DNA of 64,000 bases from Neorhizobium petrolearium (GCF_017873175.1 NZ_JAGGJW010000015.1:1-64000); one strand, 5' to 3'. Shown: positions 1-9,387, numbered from the stretch's first letter. Notes: generated by a model from the sequence alone, not told the origin. Numbers and translations are program-made.

Positions 1-1
1 C

Positions 2-88
2 AAGAGCCCAATCCGCCCCGTCAACTATGTGCCGCCCAAACGCGAATACCGCGAGGTCTCACACGGGCATATCGTCCAGGTCGCATGA
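2..88 (+). CDS. C-terminal end of an unidentified protein (partial)
   Basis: An open frame enters from the left edge and runs 28 codons to a TGA at 86-88. The visible tail is basic and proline-containing and ends in HGHIVQVA. I do not recognise the family from so few residues. It lies on the same strand as the regulator that follows, 132 bases away. The in-between stretch holds only the regulator's leader and ribosome binding site. Confidence 0.45.
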   Translation, partial: KSPIRPVNYVPPKREYREVSHGHIVQVA

Positions 89-220
89 GGGTTCGTGAGG
101 CGCCTGGCAGGTTTCAGGTTCTTGACCGAACTCGGGCTGCCGCGCAGGCGGGCGGTGGCTTCAACCGTTTGACAATTTCTCCGAAATCGTGGCAGCAACG
201 CGCGGAGGAGATTTTCTGCC

Positions 221-1174
221 ATGGCAAAACGGTCTGATACGCAAGGGCGGCTCGACGATGCAGCGCGGGCCGGTTGGCTCTATTACGTCGCTGGGCGCAC
301 CCAGGACGAGATTGCTGCGGCCATGAGCATATCGAGGCAATCGGCGCAGCGGTTGGTGTCGCTCGCCGTAGCCGAACGGCTTATCAAGGTGCGGCTCGAC
401 CATCCGATTTCCGCCTGTCTGGAACTTGCTGAGGACTTGAGGAAGAAATACGACCTCAAGCATGTCGAAGTGGTGCCAAGCGATCCGGCCGGTGTTTCGA
501 CGACGGTCGGGATCGCCGAAGCGGCTGCCGCCGAGATCGAACGCTGGCTGAAGCGGCCGGACCCGATCATCGTCGCCATCGGCACCGGCCGCACGCTGAA
601 GGCCGCCGTCGACCAGTTGCCGCCGATGGAATGCCCGCAGCACCGTATCGTATCGCTCACCGGCAATATCGGCCCGGACGGATCGGCTGCCTTCTACAAC
701 GTCATCTTCTCGATGGCCGACGCCATCAAGGCGCGGCATTTCCCGATGCCGCTGCCGGTTCTCTGTTCATCCGCCGAAGAGCGGGAGACCCTGCACGACC
801 AGGCGCTGGTGCGCTCGACGCTCAAGCTCGGCGCACAGGCGGACGTGACCTTCGTCGGCATCGGCGAGCTCGGCGTTGATGGTCCGCTCTGCGTGGACGG
901 TTTCCTCGGCAAGGAAGAGATGCTGAAACTGGTCGAGGGCGGTGCGGCCGGCGAAATCTGCGGCTGGGTCTACGATCACGAGGGACGGCTGCTCGGCGAC
1001 GCGATCAACGACCGGGTCGCCAGCGTTCCCATCCCCTCGCGGGAGACATCCGCAGTCATCGGAATCGCTCAGGGCAAGAAGAAGCTCGCCGCGATTTCCG
1101 CCGCGCTCAAGGGGCATATCATCAACGGTATCATCACCGACGAAGTGACTGCAGAGCATTTGCTCGCTGGCTGA
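221..1174 (+). CDS. SorC/DeoR-family sugar-binding transcriptional regulator
   Basis: 317 aa. An N-terminal helix-turn-helix sits at about residues 25-55 (GRTQDEIAAAMSISRQSAQR) and is followed by a SorC-type phosphosugar-binding domain from about residue 60 to the end. The start ATG follows a GGAGGA site. The gene lies immediately upstream of, and on the same strand as, a polyol ABC transporter operon, so it is the likely local regulator. Palindromes built on TTGCTC/GAGCAA surround its stop codon and the next promoter, and are candidate binding sites. The effector is presumably a polyol-derived sugar phosphate (inference). Confidence 0.88.
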   Translation: MAKRSDTQGRLDDAARAGWLYYVAGRTQDEIAAAMSISRQSAQRLVSLAVAERLIKVRLDHPISACLELAEDLRKKYDLKHVEVVPSDPAGVSTTVGIAEAAAAEIERWLKRPDPIIVAIGTGRTLKAAVDQLPPMECPQHRIVSLTGNIGPDGSAAFYNVIFSMADAIKARHFPMPLPVLCSSAEERETLHDQALVRSTLKLGAQADVTFVGIGELGVDGPLCVDGFLGKEEMLKLVEGGAAGEICGWVYDHEGRLLGDAINDRVASVPIPSRETSAVIGIAQGKKKLAAISAALKGHIINGIITDEVTAEHLLAG

Positions 1175-1179
1175 GCAAA
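1159..1179. promoter_or_regulatory. Inverted repeat over the regulator stop codon
   Basis: TTTGCTC at 1159-1165 and GAGCAAA at 1173-1179 form perfect 7-bp arms around a 7-base loop, covering the stop codon at 1172-1174. The arms are the same half-site found again at 1271-1284. It may be a distal operator or a weak hairpin ending the regulator transcript; only A/T-rich sequence, not a T tract, follows. Confidence 0.4.
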
Positions 1180-1242
1180 AATTATTCCTTGTCAAATCAA
1201 TGGCATGCCCTATGTCCGTTGCAGTGCAGCGACGAAAGTCGA

Positions 1243-1284
1243 TTGACTTTTTGCGACATTCTGTGAGTAATTGCTCACGAGCAA
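1243..1284 (+). promoter_or_regulatory. Putative smo promoter with overlapping operator
   Basis: TTGACT at 1243-1248 and AGTAAT at 1266-1271 are spaced 17 bp, giving a reasonable sigma-70 promoter. Two overlapping palindromes sit on the -10: GTGAGTAATTGCTCAC (1264-1279 region, 14 of 16 positions symmetric) and TTGCTCACGAGCAA (1271-1284, perfect 6-bp arms). A protein bound here would block the promoter of smoE, which starts 38 bases further on. Confidence 0.5.
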
Positions 1285-1321
1285 AGCGAATGCTCGCATC
1301 CAATCTTCTCGGGAGGAAGAT

Positions 1322-2647
1322 ATGACATTGAAGACGGTTTTGCTGGGCGCCTGCTCGGCGCTGGCGTTTGCCGGGATTTTTTCCACCGGGGCTTCGGCCG
1401 AAACTCTCACGATCGCAACGGTCAACAACGGCGACATGGTCCGCATGCAGGGCCTGACCTCGGAGTTCACCAAGGCCAATCCCGATATCCAGGTTAATTG
1501 GGTCACGCTGGAAGAAAACGTGCTCCGCGAGCGCGTCACCACCGACATCGCCACCAAGGGCGGCCAATACGACATCATGACGATCGGCAACTACGAAGTG
1601 CCGATCTGGGCCAAGCAGGGCTGGCTGCTGGAGCTGAGCGGGCTGGGCGACGCTTATGACGTCGACGACCTTCTGCCGGCGATTCGCGGCGGCCTGACAG
1701 TGGATGGCAAGCTCTATGCCGCGCCGTTCTACGGCGAGTCGGCGATGATCATGTATCGCAAGGACCTGTTCGAGAAGGCTGGTCTTACAATGCCGGAAAG
1801 CCCGACCTGGGAATTCATCGGCGAGGCGGCCCGCAAGATCACCGACCGTTCCGCCGACATCAACGGCATCTGCCTGCGCGGCAAGGCCGGCTGGGGCGAG
1901 AATATGGCATTCATCACGGCGCTTGCCAATTCCTACGGCGGCCGCTGGTTCGATGAAAAGTGGAACCCGCAGTTCGATCAGCCGGAATGGAAGGATGCGT
2001 TGCAGTTCTATGTCGACCTGATGAAGGATGCCGGTCCGTCCGGCGCCTCTTCGAACGGCTTCAACGAAAACCTGACGCTCTTCCAGCAGGGCAAATGCGG
2101 CATGTGGATGGATGCCACCGTCGCAGCCTCGTTCGTTTCCGACCCGAAGAACTCGACGGTTGCGGACAAGGTTGGCTATGCGATCTTCCCGACCAAGGAA
2201 GGCGTCGACAATCACGGCAACTGGCTGTGGTCGTGGAACCTTGCCGTTCCGACGTCGTCGACCAAGGCGGAAGCGGCCCAGAAGTTCATCTCCTGGGCGA
2301 CCAGCAAGGAATATACCCAGCTCGTTGCCTCCAAGGAAGGCTGGGCGAACGTTCCTCCGGGCACACGCACCTCGCTTTATGAGAGCGAGGAATACAAGAA
2401 GGCGGCGCCTTTTGCCGAACCGACGCTGGCGGCCATGAATGCGGCCGACATCACCAAGCCGACCGTCAAGCCGGTGCCCTATACGGGCGGCCAGTTCGTG
2501 GCGATCCCGGAATTCCAGGCAATCGGCACGAATGTCGGGCAGCTCTTCTCGGCGGTCATTGCCGGTCAGTCCTCGGTCGATGATGCGCTCGCCCAGGCGC
2601 AGACCGCCACCAAGCGTGAGATGATGCGCGCCGGTTACATCAAGTAA
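1322..2647 (+). CDS. smoE: Polyol (sorbitol/mannitol) ABC transporter, periplasmic substrate-binding protein
   Basis: 441 aa. A Sec signal peptide ends near ASA|ETLT (about residue 26), followed by a family 1 extracellular solute-binding fold. The ATG at 1322 is chosen over an upstream in-frame start because GGGAGGA lies just before it and the signal peptide begins there. It heads a standard set of two permeases, an ATPase and mannitol dehydrogenase, which in rhizobia and Rhodobacter imports sorbitol, mannitol and arabitol. Substrate is inferred from that context. Confidence 0.92.
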   Translation: MTLKTVLLGACSALAFAGIFSTGASAETLTIATVNNGDMVRMQGLTSEFTKANPDIQVNWVTLEENVLRERVTTDIATKGGQYDIMTIGNYEVPIWAKQGWLLELSGLGDAYDVDDLLPAIRGGLTVDGKLYAAPFYGESAMIMYRKDLFEKAGLTMPESPTWEFIGEAARKITDRSADINGICLRGKAGWGENMAFITALANSYGGRWFDEKWNPQFDQPEWKDALQFYVDLMKDAGPSGASSNGFNENLTLFQQGKCGMWMDATVAASFVSDPKNSTVADKVGYAIFPTKEGVDNHGNWLWSWNLAVPTSSTKAEAAQKFISWATSKEYTQLVASKEGWANVPPGTRTSLYESEEYKKAAPFAEPTLAAMNAADITKPTVKPVPYTGGQFVAIPEFQAIGTNVGQLFSAVIAGQSSVDDALAQAQTATKREMMRAGYIK

Positions 2648-2659
2648 TCCTCCCGAGCA

Positions 2660-2696
2660 TCGGCCGCCCGGTACCCCTGTCTCCCCGGGCGGCCGA
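2660..2696 (+). terminator. GC-rich intercistronic hairpin after smoE
   Basis: A 12-bp perfect stem (2660-2671 with 2685-2696, CGGCCGCCCGG type) and a 13-base loop lie 13 bases after the smoE stop. No T run follows, so it is more likely an mRNA-stabilising or attenuating hairpin that raises binding-protein over permease expression than a full terminator. Confidence 0.55.
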
Positions 2697-2795
2697 GATA
2701 TCAGGGAAATTGCCGAAATAACAAGAAACATAGCATCCTGCGTCCTTTTCATTCCTCAAAGAAAAGGCGCAGGGACTATCAGGGAGGGCGTCGAC

Positions 2796-3668
2796 ATGGC
2801 TACGCAGAACACCAAGACGTTGGCGCGCCTGATGATGGCGCCCTCCGTTCTGCTTCTCCTGATCTGGATGATCGTTCCCCTGGCGATGACGTTGTGGTTC
2901 TCGTTCCAGAACTACAATCTGCTCAACCCCGCCAATGTGAGCTTCGCCGGTCTCTTCAACTACCAGTTCTTCTACACCGATCCGGCGTTCTTCCAGTCGA
3001 TCTGGAACACTCTGGCGATCGTTGTCGGCGTGCTTCTGATCACCGTCGTCGGCGGCATCGCAATCGCGCTCCTTCTCGACCAGCCGATCTTCGGGCAGGG
3101 AATCGTGCGTATCCTGGTCATCTCGCCCTTCTTCGTCATGCCGCCGGTTGCGGCGCTGATCTGGAAGAACATGATCATGCATCCGGGCTATGGCGTACTC
3201 GCGGATATTGCCAAGTTCTTCGGCTTTCGCCCGATTGACTGGTTCGCGCAATATCCGCTTTTCTCGATCGTCGTCATCGTCGCCTGGCAGTGGCTGCCGT
3301 TCGCGACGCTGATCCTGCTCACCGCGCTGCAATCGCTCGATAGCGAGCAGAAGGAGGCGGCGGAAATGGACGGCGCCAATTTCGTCAACCGCTTCATCTA
3401 CCTGACGCTGCCGCATCTCGCCCGTGCCATCACGGTCGTCATCCTGATCCAGACGATCTTCCTGCTTGGCGTCTATGCGGAAATCCTCGTGACCACCAAT
3501 GGCGGTCCCGGTTACGCCTCCACCAACCTCGCCTTCCTGATCTACCGCACGGCGCTCCTCGGCTACGACGTCGGCGGCGCATCGGCGGGCGGCATCATTG
3601 CGGTCATACTCGCCAATATCGTCGCGATCTTCCTGATGCGCGCGGTCGGCAGAAACCTTGACCGGTAG
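2796..3668 (+). CDS. smoF: Polyol ABC transporter, inner-membrane permease 1
   Basis: 290 aa, about six membrane helices, MalF-like. The binding-protein-dependent EAA loop is visible at EAAEMDGANFVNRFIYLTLP (around residues 188-207), which contacts the ATPase. The start ATG is preceded by AGGGAGGG. It lies 148 bases after smoE, beyond the intercistronic hairpin, and ends 10 bases before the smoG start. Confidence 0.93.
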   Translation: MATQNTKTLARLMMAPSVLLLLIWMIVPLAMTLWFSFQNYNLLNPANVSFAGLFNYQFFYTDPAFFQSIWNTLAIVVGVLLITVVGGIAIALLLDQPIFGQGIVRILVISPFFVMPPVAALIWKNMIMHPGYGVLADIAKFFGFRPIDWFAQYPLFSIVVIVAWQWLPFATLILLTALQSLDSEQKEAAEMDGANFVNRFIYLTLPHLARAITVVILIQTIFLLGVYAEILVTTNGGPGYASTNLAFLIYRTALLGYDVGGASAGGIIAVILANIVAIFLMRAVGRNLDR

Positions 3669-3678
3669 GAGCAAGACC

Positions 3679-4503
3679 ATGGCACGTGCAGTCACCACAA
3701 GACACAAGATCACCGCCACGGTCTTTGCCTGGCTTGTCGCCCTCCTCATCTTCTTCCCGATCCTCTACACGCTGATCACCAGCATAAAGACGGAGCCGGA
3801 AGCGATTGCGGGTTTCAGCCTCATCCCATCAGGCACATTCGAGAACTACATCACGGTTCAGACGCAGCGCGACTACCTCAAGCCGTTCATGAATTCGGTG
3901 ATCATTTCGGTCGGGTCGACTATCCTTGCATTGATCATCGCGATCCCCGCCGCCTGGGCGATGGCGTTCTCGCCGACCAGGCGCACCAAGGACATCCTGA
4001 TGTGGATGCTCTCCACGAAGATGATGCCGGCGGTCGCCGTCCTGGTGCCGATCTACCTTATGTTTCGCGATTTCGGCCTGCTTGACAGCCGCATCGGGCT
4101 CACCGTCATGCTAATGCTGATCAATCTGCCGATCGTGGTGTGGATGCTCTATACCTATTTCCGCGAGATTCCCGGCGAGATTCTGGAAGCGGCGCGGATG
4201 GACGGCGCCGGTCTCTGGCAGGAGATCGTCTATGTGCTGACGCCGATGGCGGTGCCCGGCATCGCCTCGACGCTGCTCCTCAACATCATCCTGGCCTGGA
4301 ACGAGTCCTTCTGGACGATCCGGCTGACGACCACCAATGCGGCGCCGCTGACGGCCTTCATCGCCTCGTTCTCCAGCCCTCAAGGTCTCTTCTGGGCGAA
4401 GCTTTCGGCAGCTTCCACCATGGCGATCGCGCCGATCCTCATCCTCGGCTGGTTCTCTCAGAAACAACTCGTTCGCGGCCTCACCTTCGGCGCGGTTAAG
4501 TAG
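3679..4503 (+). CDS. smoG: Polyol ABC transporter, inner-membrane permease 2
   Basis: 274 aa, MalG-like permease with about six helices. The EAA loop is EAARMDGAGLWQEIVYVLTP. The ATG at 3679 follows AGGAGCAAGACC and is preferred over an in-frame start seven codons upstream inside smoF. It pairs with smoF to form the transport channel. Confidence 0.93.
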   Translation: MARAVTTRHKITATVFAWLVALLIFFPILYTLITSIKTEPEAIAGFSLIPSGTFENYITVQTQRDYLKPFMNSVIISVGSTILALIIAIPAAWAMAFSPTRRTKDILMWMLSTKMMPAVAVLVPIYLMFRDFGLLDSRIGLTVMLMLINLPIVVWMLYTYFREIPGEILEAARMDGAGLWQEIVYVLTPMAVPGIASTLLLNIILAWNESFWTIRLTTTNAAPLTAFIASFSSPQGLFWAKLSAASTMAIAPILILGWFSQKQLVRGLTFGAVK

Positions 4504-4515
4504 GGGAAGAAAGAC

Positions 4516-5520
4516 ATGGGCAGCATAACCCTCAAAAACGTGTCGAAGGTCTTTGGCGAGGCGAAGGTCATCCCCTCGATCGACCTCGACATCACCGATG
4601 GCGAATTCGTCGTCTTCGTCGGTCCTTCCGGCTGCGGCAAGTCCACACTCCTGCGCCTCATTGCAGGTCTGGAAGATGTTTCCGGCGGCAACATCCTGAT
4701 CGATGGGAAGGACGTGACGGCGGCAGCGCCGGCCGAGCGCGGTCTGGCAATGGTGTTCCAGTCCTATGCACTCTATCCGCATATGAGCGTCAGGAACAAT
4801 ATCGCTTTCCCGCTCAAGATGGCGAAGGCCGACAAGGCCGTCATCGACAAGAAGGTTGCGGATGCGGCGCGCGTCTTGAACCTCACCGACTACCTTGAGC
4901 GCCGCCCCTCGCAGCTTTCGGGCGGCCAGCGCCAGCGCGTCGCGATCGGCCGCGCCATCGTGCGCGAACCGTCCGCCTTCCTGTTCGACGAGCCGTTGTC
5001 GAATCTCGATGCGGCGTTGCGTGGCACGATGCGTCTCGAGATCAGCGATCTGCACCATCAACTGAAGACGACGATGGTCTACGTCACTCACGACCAAGTG
5101 GAGGCCATGACCATGGCCGACAAGATCGTCGTTTTGAACCGCGGCAATATCGAACAGGTCGGCTCGCCGCTCGACCTCTACCGCAACCCTCGCAATCTCT
5201 TCGTCGCAGGCTTCATCGGCTCACCGCGAATGAACTTCATCGAAGGCACCTATGCGCAGTCGAAGGGTGCCAGGACCGCCGGCATTCGACCGGAACACCT
5301 TGGCCTGTCGAAAGACAGCGGTGTCTGGACCGGTACGGTGAAGGTTGCGGAACATCTCGGCGCCGACACTTTCCTGCATCTCGATGTCGATGGCATAGGC
5401 CAGATCACTGCACGATGCGATGGCGAATTCGGCGCTCAATACGGCGACCGGGTTCATCTCACACCCGACGAGACCAAGCTGCACCGTTTCGATGACAAGG
5501 GCATTGCCCTTAAGGCCTGA
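4516..5520 (+). CDS. smoK: Polyol ABC transporter, ATP-binding protein
   Basis: 334 aa, MalK/UgpC subfamily. Walker A GPSGCGKST is at about residues 36-44, the Q-loop at FQSYALYPHMS, signature LSGGQ at about 134-138, Walker B FLFDEP at about 155-160, and the switch histidine in VYVTHDQVEAM. A TOBE-type regulatory region fills the C-terminus. It follows smoG by 12 bases and energises SmoFG. Confidence 0.94.
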   Translation: MGSITLKNVSKVFGEAKVIPSIDLDITDGEFVVFVGPSGCGKSTLLRLIAGLEDVSGGNILIDGKDVTAAAPAERGLAMVFQSYALYPHMSVRNNIAFPLKMAKADKAVIDKKVADAARVLNLTDYLERRPSQLSGGQRQRVAIGRAIVREPSAFLFDEPLSNLDAALRGTMRLEISDLHHQLKTTMVYVTHDQVEAMTMADKIVVLNRGNIEQVGSPLDLYRNPRNLFVAGFIGSPRMNFIEGTYAQSKGARTAGIRPEHLGLSKDSGVWTGTVKVAEHLGADTFLHLDVDGIGQITARCDGEFGAQYGDRVHLTPDETKLHRFDDKGIALKA

Positions 5521-5543
5521 CGGCCAGACCGGAGTACAAGACA

Positions 5544-7025
5544 ATGACTGTGAAGCTTTCGCTGGCGAGCTTGAAAGACGCTGCGGCAACTGCCGCCGTG
5601 CCGGCCTATGATCCGAAGAACCTGACAGGCGGCATCGTGCATTTCGGCGTCGGCAATTTCCACCGGGCGCATCAGGCTGTCTATCTCGACGATTTGTTCA
5701 ATACCGGCAAGGACCACGACTTTGCGATCATCGGCGCCGGCGTCATGCCGTCTGACGCTGCCATGCGCGACAAGCTGGAAGCCCAGGATTTCCTGACCAC
5801 CGTCGTCGAACAGGACAACAACAGGACCGCCGCCCGCATCACTGCGCCGATGGTGGATATCGTTGCGCCCGACCAAAAAGAGGCGCTGATCGAAAAACTC
5901 GCCGATCCGGCGATCCGCATCGTTTCGATGACAATCACTGAAGGTGGCTATTTCATCGATGCCTCGGGCCAGTTCAACCCGGCCCATCCGGCGATCGCCG
6001 CGGATGCCAGGAACCCGCAAAACCCGGAGACCGTGTTCGGTCTCATCCTCGCCGGACTCAAGGGGCGCAAGGCGAGGGGGGTACCTCCCTTCACCATCAT
6101 GTCCTGTGACAACATTCCCGGAAACGGCGAGGTCACGGAAAACGCCGTTATCGGCCTCGCCAAGCTTTCCGACCCGGACTTCGCCCGCTGGATCCACCAG
6201 AACGTCGCGTTTCCGAATTCGATGGTCGACCGGATCACGCCGGCCACCGGACAGCGCGAGATCGACATCCTCAGGAACGACTTCAATATCGACGACAACT
6301 GGCCGGTCTTCTGCGAAGAGTTCAAGCAATGGGTGATGGAGGACAAGTTTCCCGCCGGGCGTCCGCGGCTGGAAGAGGTGGGTGTCCAGTTCGTGCCGGA
6401 TGTGGCACCCTATGAGCTGATGAAGATCCGCATCCTGAATGGCGGGCACGCGGCGATCGCCTATCCGGCCGCTCTGCTCGACATCCATTTCGTTCATGAG
6501 GCGATGGAGCATCCGCTGATCCGCGCCTTCCTCGCGAAACTCGAAACGGACGAGATCATCCCGATCATCCCGCCGGTGCCGGACACGAACCTCCATGACT
6601 ATTTCGCGCTGATCGAGCGCCGTTTCCTCAATCCGAAGATCGGCGACACCATTCCGCGGCTTGCCCAGGATGGTTCCAATCGCCAGCCGAAGTTCATCCT
6701 GCCTTCCACGCGCGACCGCCTTGCCAAGGGCCTCGACATCGTCGGCCTGTCGCTCGTTTCCGCTCTCTGGTGCCGTTATTTCGCCGGCACGTCGGACAGC
6801 GGCAAGCAGATCGTCTTCAACGATGCGAGCGTCGACAGGCTGCACGCGGCGGCGGTGAAAGCCAGGGATAACCCGGAGGCCTTCCTTGCCTTCGACGAGA
6901 TCTTTGGAGAAGTTTCGAATTCCGAGCTATTCCGGAAGCGCTTCGCTCATGCGCTCGCGACGCTTTGGAAAGAGGGGACGGCGAAGACGCTCGAACTTTA
7001 TCTTTCGGGTGAACTTGTCAAATAA
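5544..7025 (+). CDS. mtlK: Mannitol 2-dehydrogenase (polyol dehydrogenase)
   Basis: 493 aa, the usual length for long-chain NAD-dependent mannitol/arabitol dehydrogenases. The N-terminal Rossmann region carries HFGVGNFHRAHQAVYLDDLF. The C-terminal catalytic segment has the family's Lys-Asn-His pattern in MKIRILNGGHAAIAYPA. It oxidises mannitol to fructose and probably D-arabitol to D-xylulose in the cytoplasm. It sits 23 bases after smoK, so import and first oxidation are co-expressed. Confidence 0.93.
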   Translation: MTVKLSLASLKDAAATAAVPAYDPKNLTGGIVHFGVGNFHRAHQAVYLDDLFNTGKDHDFAIIGAGVMPSDAAMRDKLEAQDFLTTVVEQDNNRTAARITAPMVDIVAPDQKEALIEKLADPAIRIVSMTITEGGYFIDASGQFNPAHPAIAADARNPQNPETVFGLILAGLKGRKARGVPPFTIMSCDNIPGNGEVTENAVIGLAKLSDPDFARWIHQNVAFPNSMVDRITPATGQREIDILRNDFNIDDNWPVFCEEFKQWVMEDKFPAGRPRLEEVGVQFVPDVAPYELMKIRILNGGHAAIAYPAALLDIHFVHEAMEHPLIRAFLAKLETDEIIPIIPPVPDTNLHDYFALIERRFLNPKIGDTIPRLAQDGSNRQPKFILPSTRDRLAKGLDIVGLSLVSALWCRYFAGTSDSGKQIVFNDASVDRLHAAAVKARDNPEAFLAFDEIFGEVSNSELFRKRFAHALATLWKEGTAKTLELYLSGELVK

Positions 7026-7041
7026 CGGGCAGGCAGGACAC

Positions 7042-7743
7042 GTGCTGCAGACGGCAGAGCCATTGGTGATCTTCGATTGCGACGGGGTGCTGGTCGATAG
7101 CGAAACCGTCTCGATCCGCGTGCTGCTCGACGGGCTTCGCAGCAAGGGCCTCGAAATGGATGAGGTGGACGCCTATCGCCATTTCCTCGGCCGCAGCCTC
7201 GGCACAGTCACACGGACCATACGCGAGGAATTCGGCATCGATGCCGACGAGGTTTTCCTTGAGGACATGCGCCATGAGCTCTATGCGCGCTTCCGTGCCG
7301 AGCTCAAGCCGATGCGTGGCATTGCCGAAATGCTGGATGCCCTGAGCTTCCGCCGTTGCGTAGCTTCTTCCAGCCAGCCGGAACGTATCCGCCTGTCGCT
7401 TTCGATCACCGGACTTATCGGCAGACTGGAGCCGAACATCTTCTCTGCGGCCATGGTGGCGCGCGGCAAGCCTGCACCCGACCTTTTCCTGCATGCGGCG
7501 AGCCAGATGGGTGCCGATCCGCAGAACTGCATCGTCATCGAAGACAGCCCCGCCGGCATCGAAGCGGGGCATCGCGCCGGCATGGCGGTCTTCGCCTTTG
7601 TCGGCGGTTCGCATGCCGGCACTCCCGGCTACCGGGAGCGGATCGACGCGCTTTCGCCGGAAGTCGTGTTTGACGCCATGCCGGATTTGATCCACCTTGT
7701 CCAAAAACATATAGAGGATCGCGGAGGATCGGCTTTCCAGTAA
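7042..7743 (+). CDS. HAD-superfamily sugar-phosphate phosphatase (beta-PGM-like)
   Basis: 233 aa from the GTG at 7042, chosen because AGGCAGGA precedes it and the catalytic motif then lies near the N-terminus. HAD motif I is FDCDGVLVDSE with its nucleophilic Asp, motif II SSSQP, motif III Lys in RGKPAPDLF, and motif IV IEDSPAGIEAG. It probably dephosphorylates a small sugar or polyol phosphate. It follows mtlK by 16 bases, so it belongs to the polyol operon. A start at GTG 7009, overlapping mtlK, is also possible. Confidence 0.85.
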   Translation: MLQTAEPLVIFDCDGVLVDSETVSIRVLLDGLRSKGLEMDEVDAYRHFLGRSLGTVTRTIREEFGIDADEVFLEDMRHELYARFRAELKPMRGIAEMLDALSFRRCVASSSQPERIRLSLSITGLIGRLEPNIFSAAMVARGKPAPDLFLHAASQMGADPQNCIVIEDSPAGIEAGHRAGMAVFAFVGGSHAGTPGYRERIDALSPEVVFDAMPDLIHLVQKHIEDRGGSAFQ

Positions 7744-7800
7744 CCGCGCTACGCGTCGGGGCCGACTGAGGCGAACTTGAGGGACAGGAAACAAATCAGG

Positions 7801-9387
7801 ATGCGTGATCACTTGGTTGCGGTGGACATCGGCACCGGCAGCGCACGCGCCGGGGTGTTTGACTGCAACGGGCGTCTGCTCGCCAAGGCGAAGCACCCGA
7901 TCCTGATGTTCCGCCCGAAGGATAACCACGCCGAACACGATTCCGAGAACATCTGGGCCGCCACATGCCGCTCCGTGCGGGAGGCGATGGCCGAGGCCGG
8001 CATTCAGGCTTCGCAAGTCGCCGCGATCGGTTTCGACGCCACCTGTTCGCTCGTCGCCCGCGACCGCAAGGGCGCGCAACTTACCGTCTCCACCACCGGC
8101 AAGGATTGCCAGGACACGATCGTCTGGCTCGACCACCGGGCTATCAGGGAGGCCGACCAGCTTTCCGCAACCGGCCACAAGGTGTTGGAATTCTCCGGCG
8201 GCTCGCTGTCGCCCGAGATGGAAATGCCGAAGCTGATGTGGCTGAAGAAGAACCTGCCGCAAAGCTGGACGAGGGCAGGGTATTTCTTCGACCTTGCGGA
8301 TTTTCTGACCTGGAGGGCAACCGGCTCACCGGCTCGCTCGCGCTGCACGGTGACGGCCAAGTGGAACTATCTGGCCCATGAGAATCCGGGTTGGAGTGTG
8401 GATTATCTGGCGCTTGCTGATCTTGATGATCTTCTGGAAAAGGGCGGTCTGCCGGAAGATACGATAGGGGTGGGGACGAGCATGGGAAGGCTCAGCCCGC
8501 AGGCTGCCGAAGAACTCGGCCTCGATACCGGCGTGCAGGTGGCGCCGGGCATGATCGATGCCTATGCCGGCGCTTTCGGGGTTCTTGGCGGCGTTTCCGG
8601 AGCCAGCAAGCTGGAAACCAGCGTCGCCCTGATCGGCGGCACGTCGAGCTGCATCGTCGCCTTCGCGAAGGATGCCAAGCCCGGTCGCAGCCTGTGGGGA
8701 CCTTATTACGAGGCGATCCTGCCCGGCCACTGGCTTGTCGAGGGCGGTCAGTCGGCGGCCGGCGCGCTGCTCGACCATATCGTCCGCATGCACGCGGCCG
8801 GAGGCGAGCCGACGGCGGAACTGCATGGCCGGATCATCGCCCGTATCGGCGAGCTGCGCGCCGAGAGCGAGGGCGACATCGCTCCCAACCTGCATGTCCT
8901 GCCGGACTTTCACGGCAACCGCTCGCCGCTTGCCGATCCGCACGCGACCGGCGTGATCAGCGGACTGACACTCGACACCTCCTTCGACGGGCTCTGCCGG
9001 CTCTACTGGCGGAGCTGCGTAGCGGTCGCGCTCGGGATCCGGCATATCCTCGACGCGATCTCGGATTACGGCTACCGCTTCGAGACCCTGCATGTCACCG
9101 GCGGGCATGTGAACAACCCGCTGCTCATCGAACTCTATGCGGACGTCACCGGCCGCAAGGTCGTGATCCCCGAAACCCGCGACGCCGTCCTGCTCGGCAC
9201 TGCGATGGCCGCGGCCGTCGCCGGCGGCGTGCACGGCAACCTGTTCGATGCCGGCCAGGCGATGGACGGTGGCGGCACCGAGCGGCTGCCGAACCCTGCC
9301 CGGACGGAGCAGTATGGCCGGGACTATCGGCGGTTCCTCACGATGATCCGGCACCGGGAAGAGTTGCGGGGGATTGGTGATGAATGA
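7801..9387 (+). CDS. FGGY-family carbohydrate kinase, D-ribulokinase type
   Basis: 528 aa. The N-terminal FGGY phosphate-binding motif is VAVDIGTGSARAGVFD. GGSLSPEMEMPKLMWLKKN, TSSCIVAF and the C-terminal HVTGGHVNNPLLIELYADVT fit the longer pentulose-kinase subfamily (TIGR01315-like, D-ribulokinase) better than xylulokinase or glycerol kinase. The ATG at 7801 follows an AGGAAACAAATCAGG leader and is preferred to a TTG eight codons upstream. In this operon it would phosphorylate a ketopentose produced from ribitol or arabitol; the exact substrate is inferred. Confidence 0.85.
   Translation: MRDHLVAVDIGTGSARAGVFDCNGRLLAKAKHPILMFRPKDNHAEHDSENIWAATCRSVREAMAEAGIQASQVAAIGFDATCSLVARDRKGAQLTVSTTGKDCQDTIVWLDHRAIREADQLSATGHKVLEFSGGSLSPEMEMPKLMWLKKNLPQSWTRAGYFFDLADFLTWRATGSPARSRCTVTAKWNYLAHENPGWSVDYLALADLDDLLEKGGLPEDTIGVGTSMGRLSPQAAEELGLDTGVQVAPGMIDAYAGAFGVLGGVSGASKLETSVALIGGTSSCIVAFAKDAKPGRSLWGPYYEAILPGHWLVEGGQSAAGALLDHIVRMHAAGGEPTAELHGRIIARIGELRAESEGDIAPNLHVLPDFHGNRSPLADPHATGVISGLTLDTSFDGLCRLYWRSCVAVALGIRHILDAISDYGYRFETLHVTGGHVNNPLLIELYADVTGRKVVIPETRDAVLLGTAMAAAVAGGVHGNLFDAGQAMDGGGTERLPNPARTEQYGRDYRRFLTMIRHREELRGIGDE

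Noticed and set aside
767..2752. 661-codon open frame on the minus strand
   Set aside because: It lies fully antisense to the SorC and smoE genes, is rich in Arg and Gly with no domain pattern, and is a shadow caused by high GC third positions.
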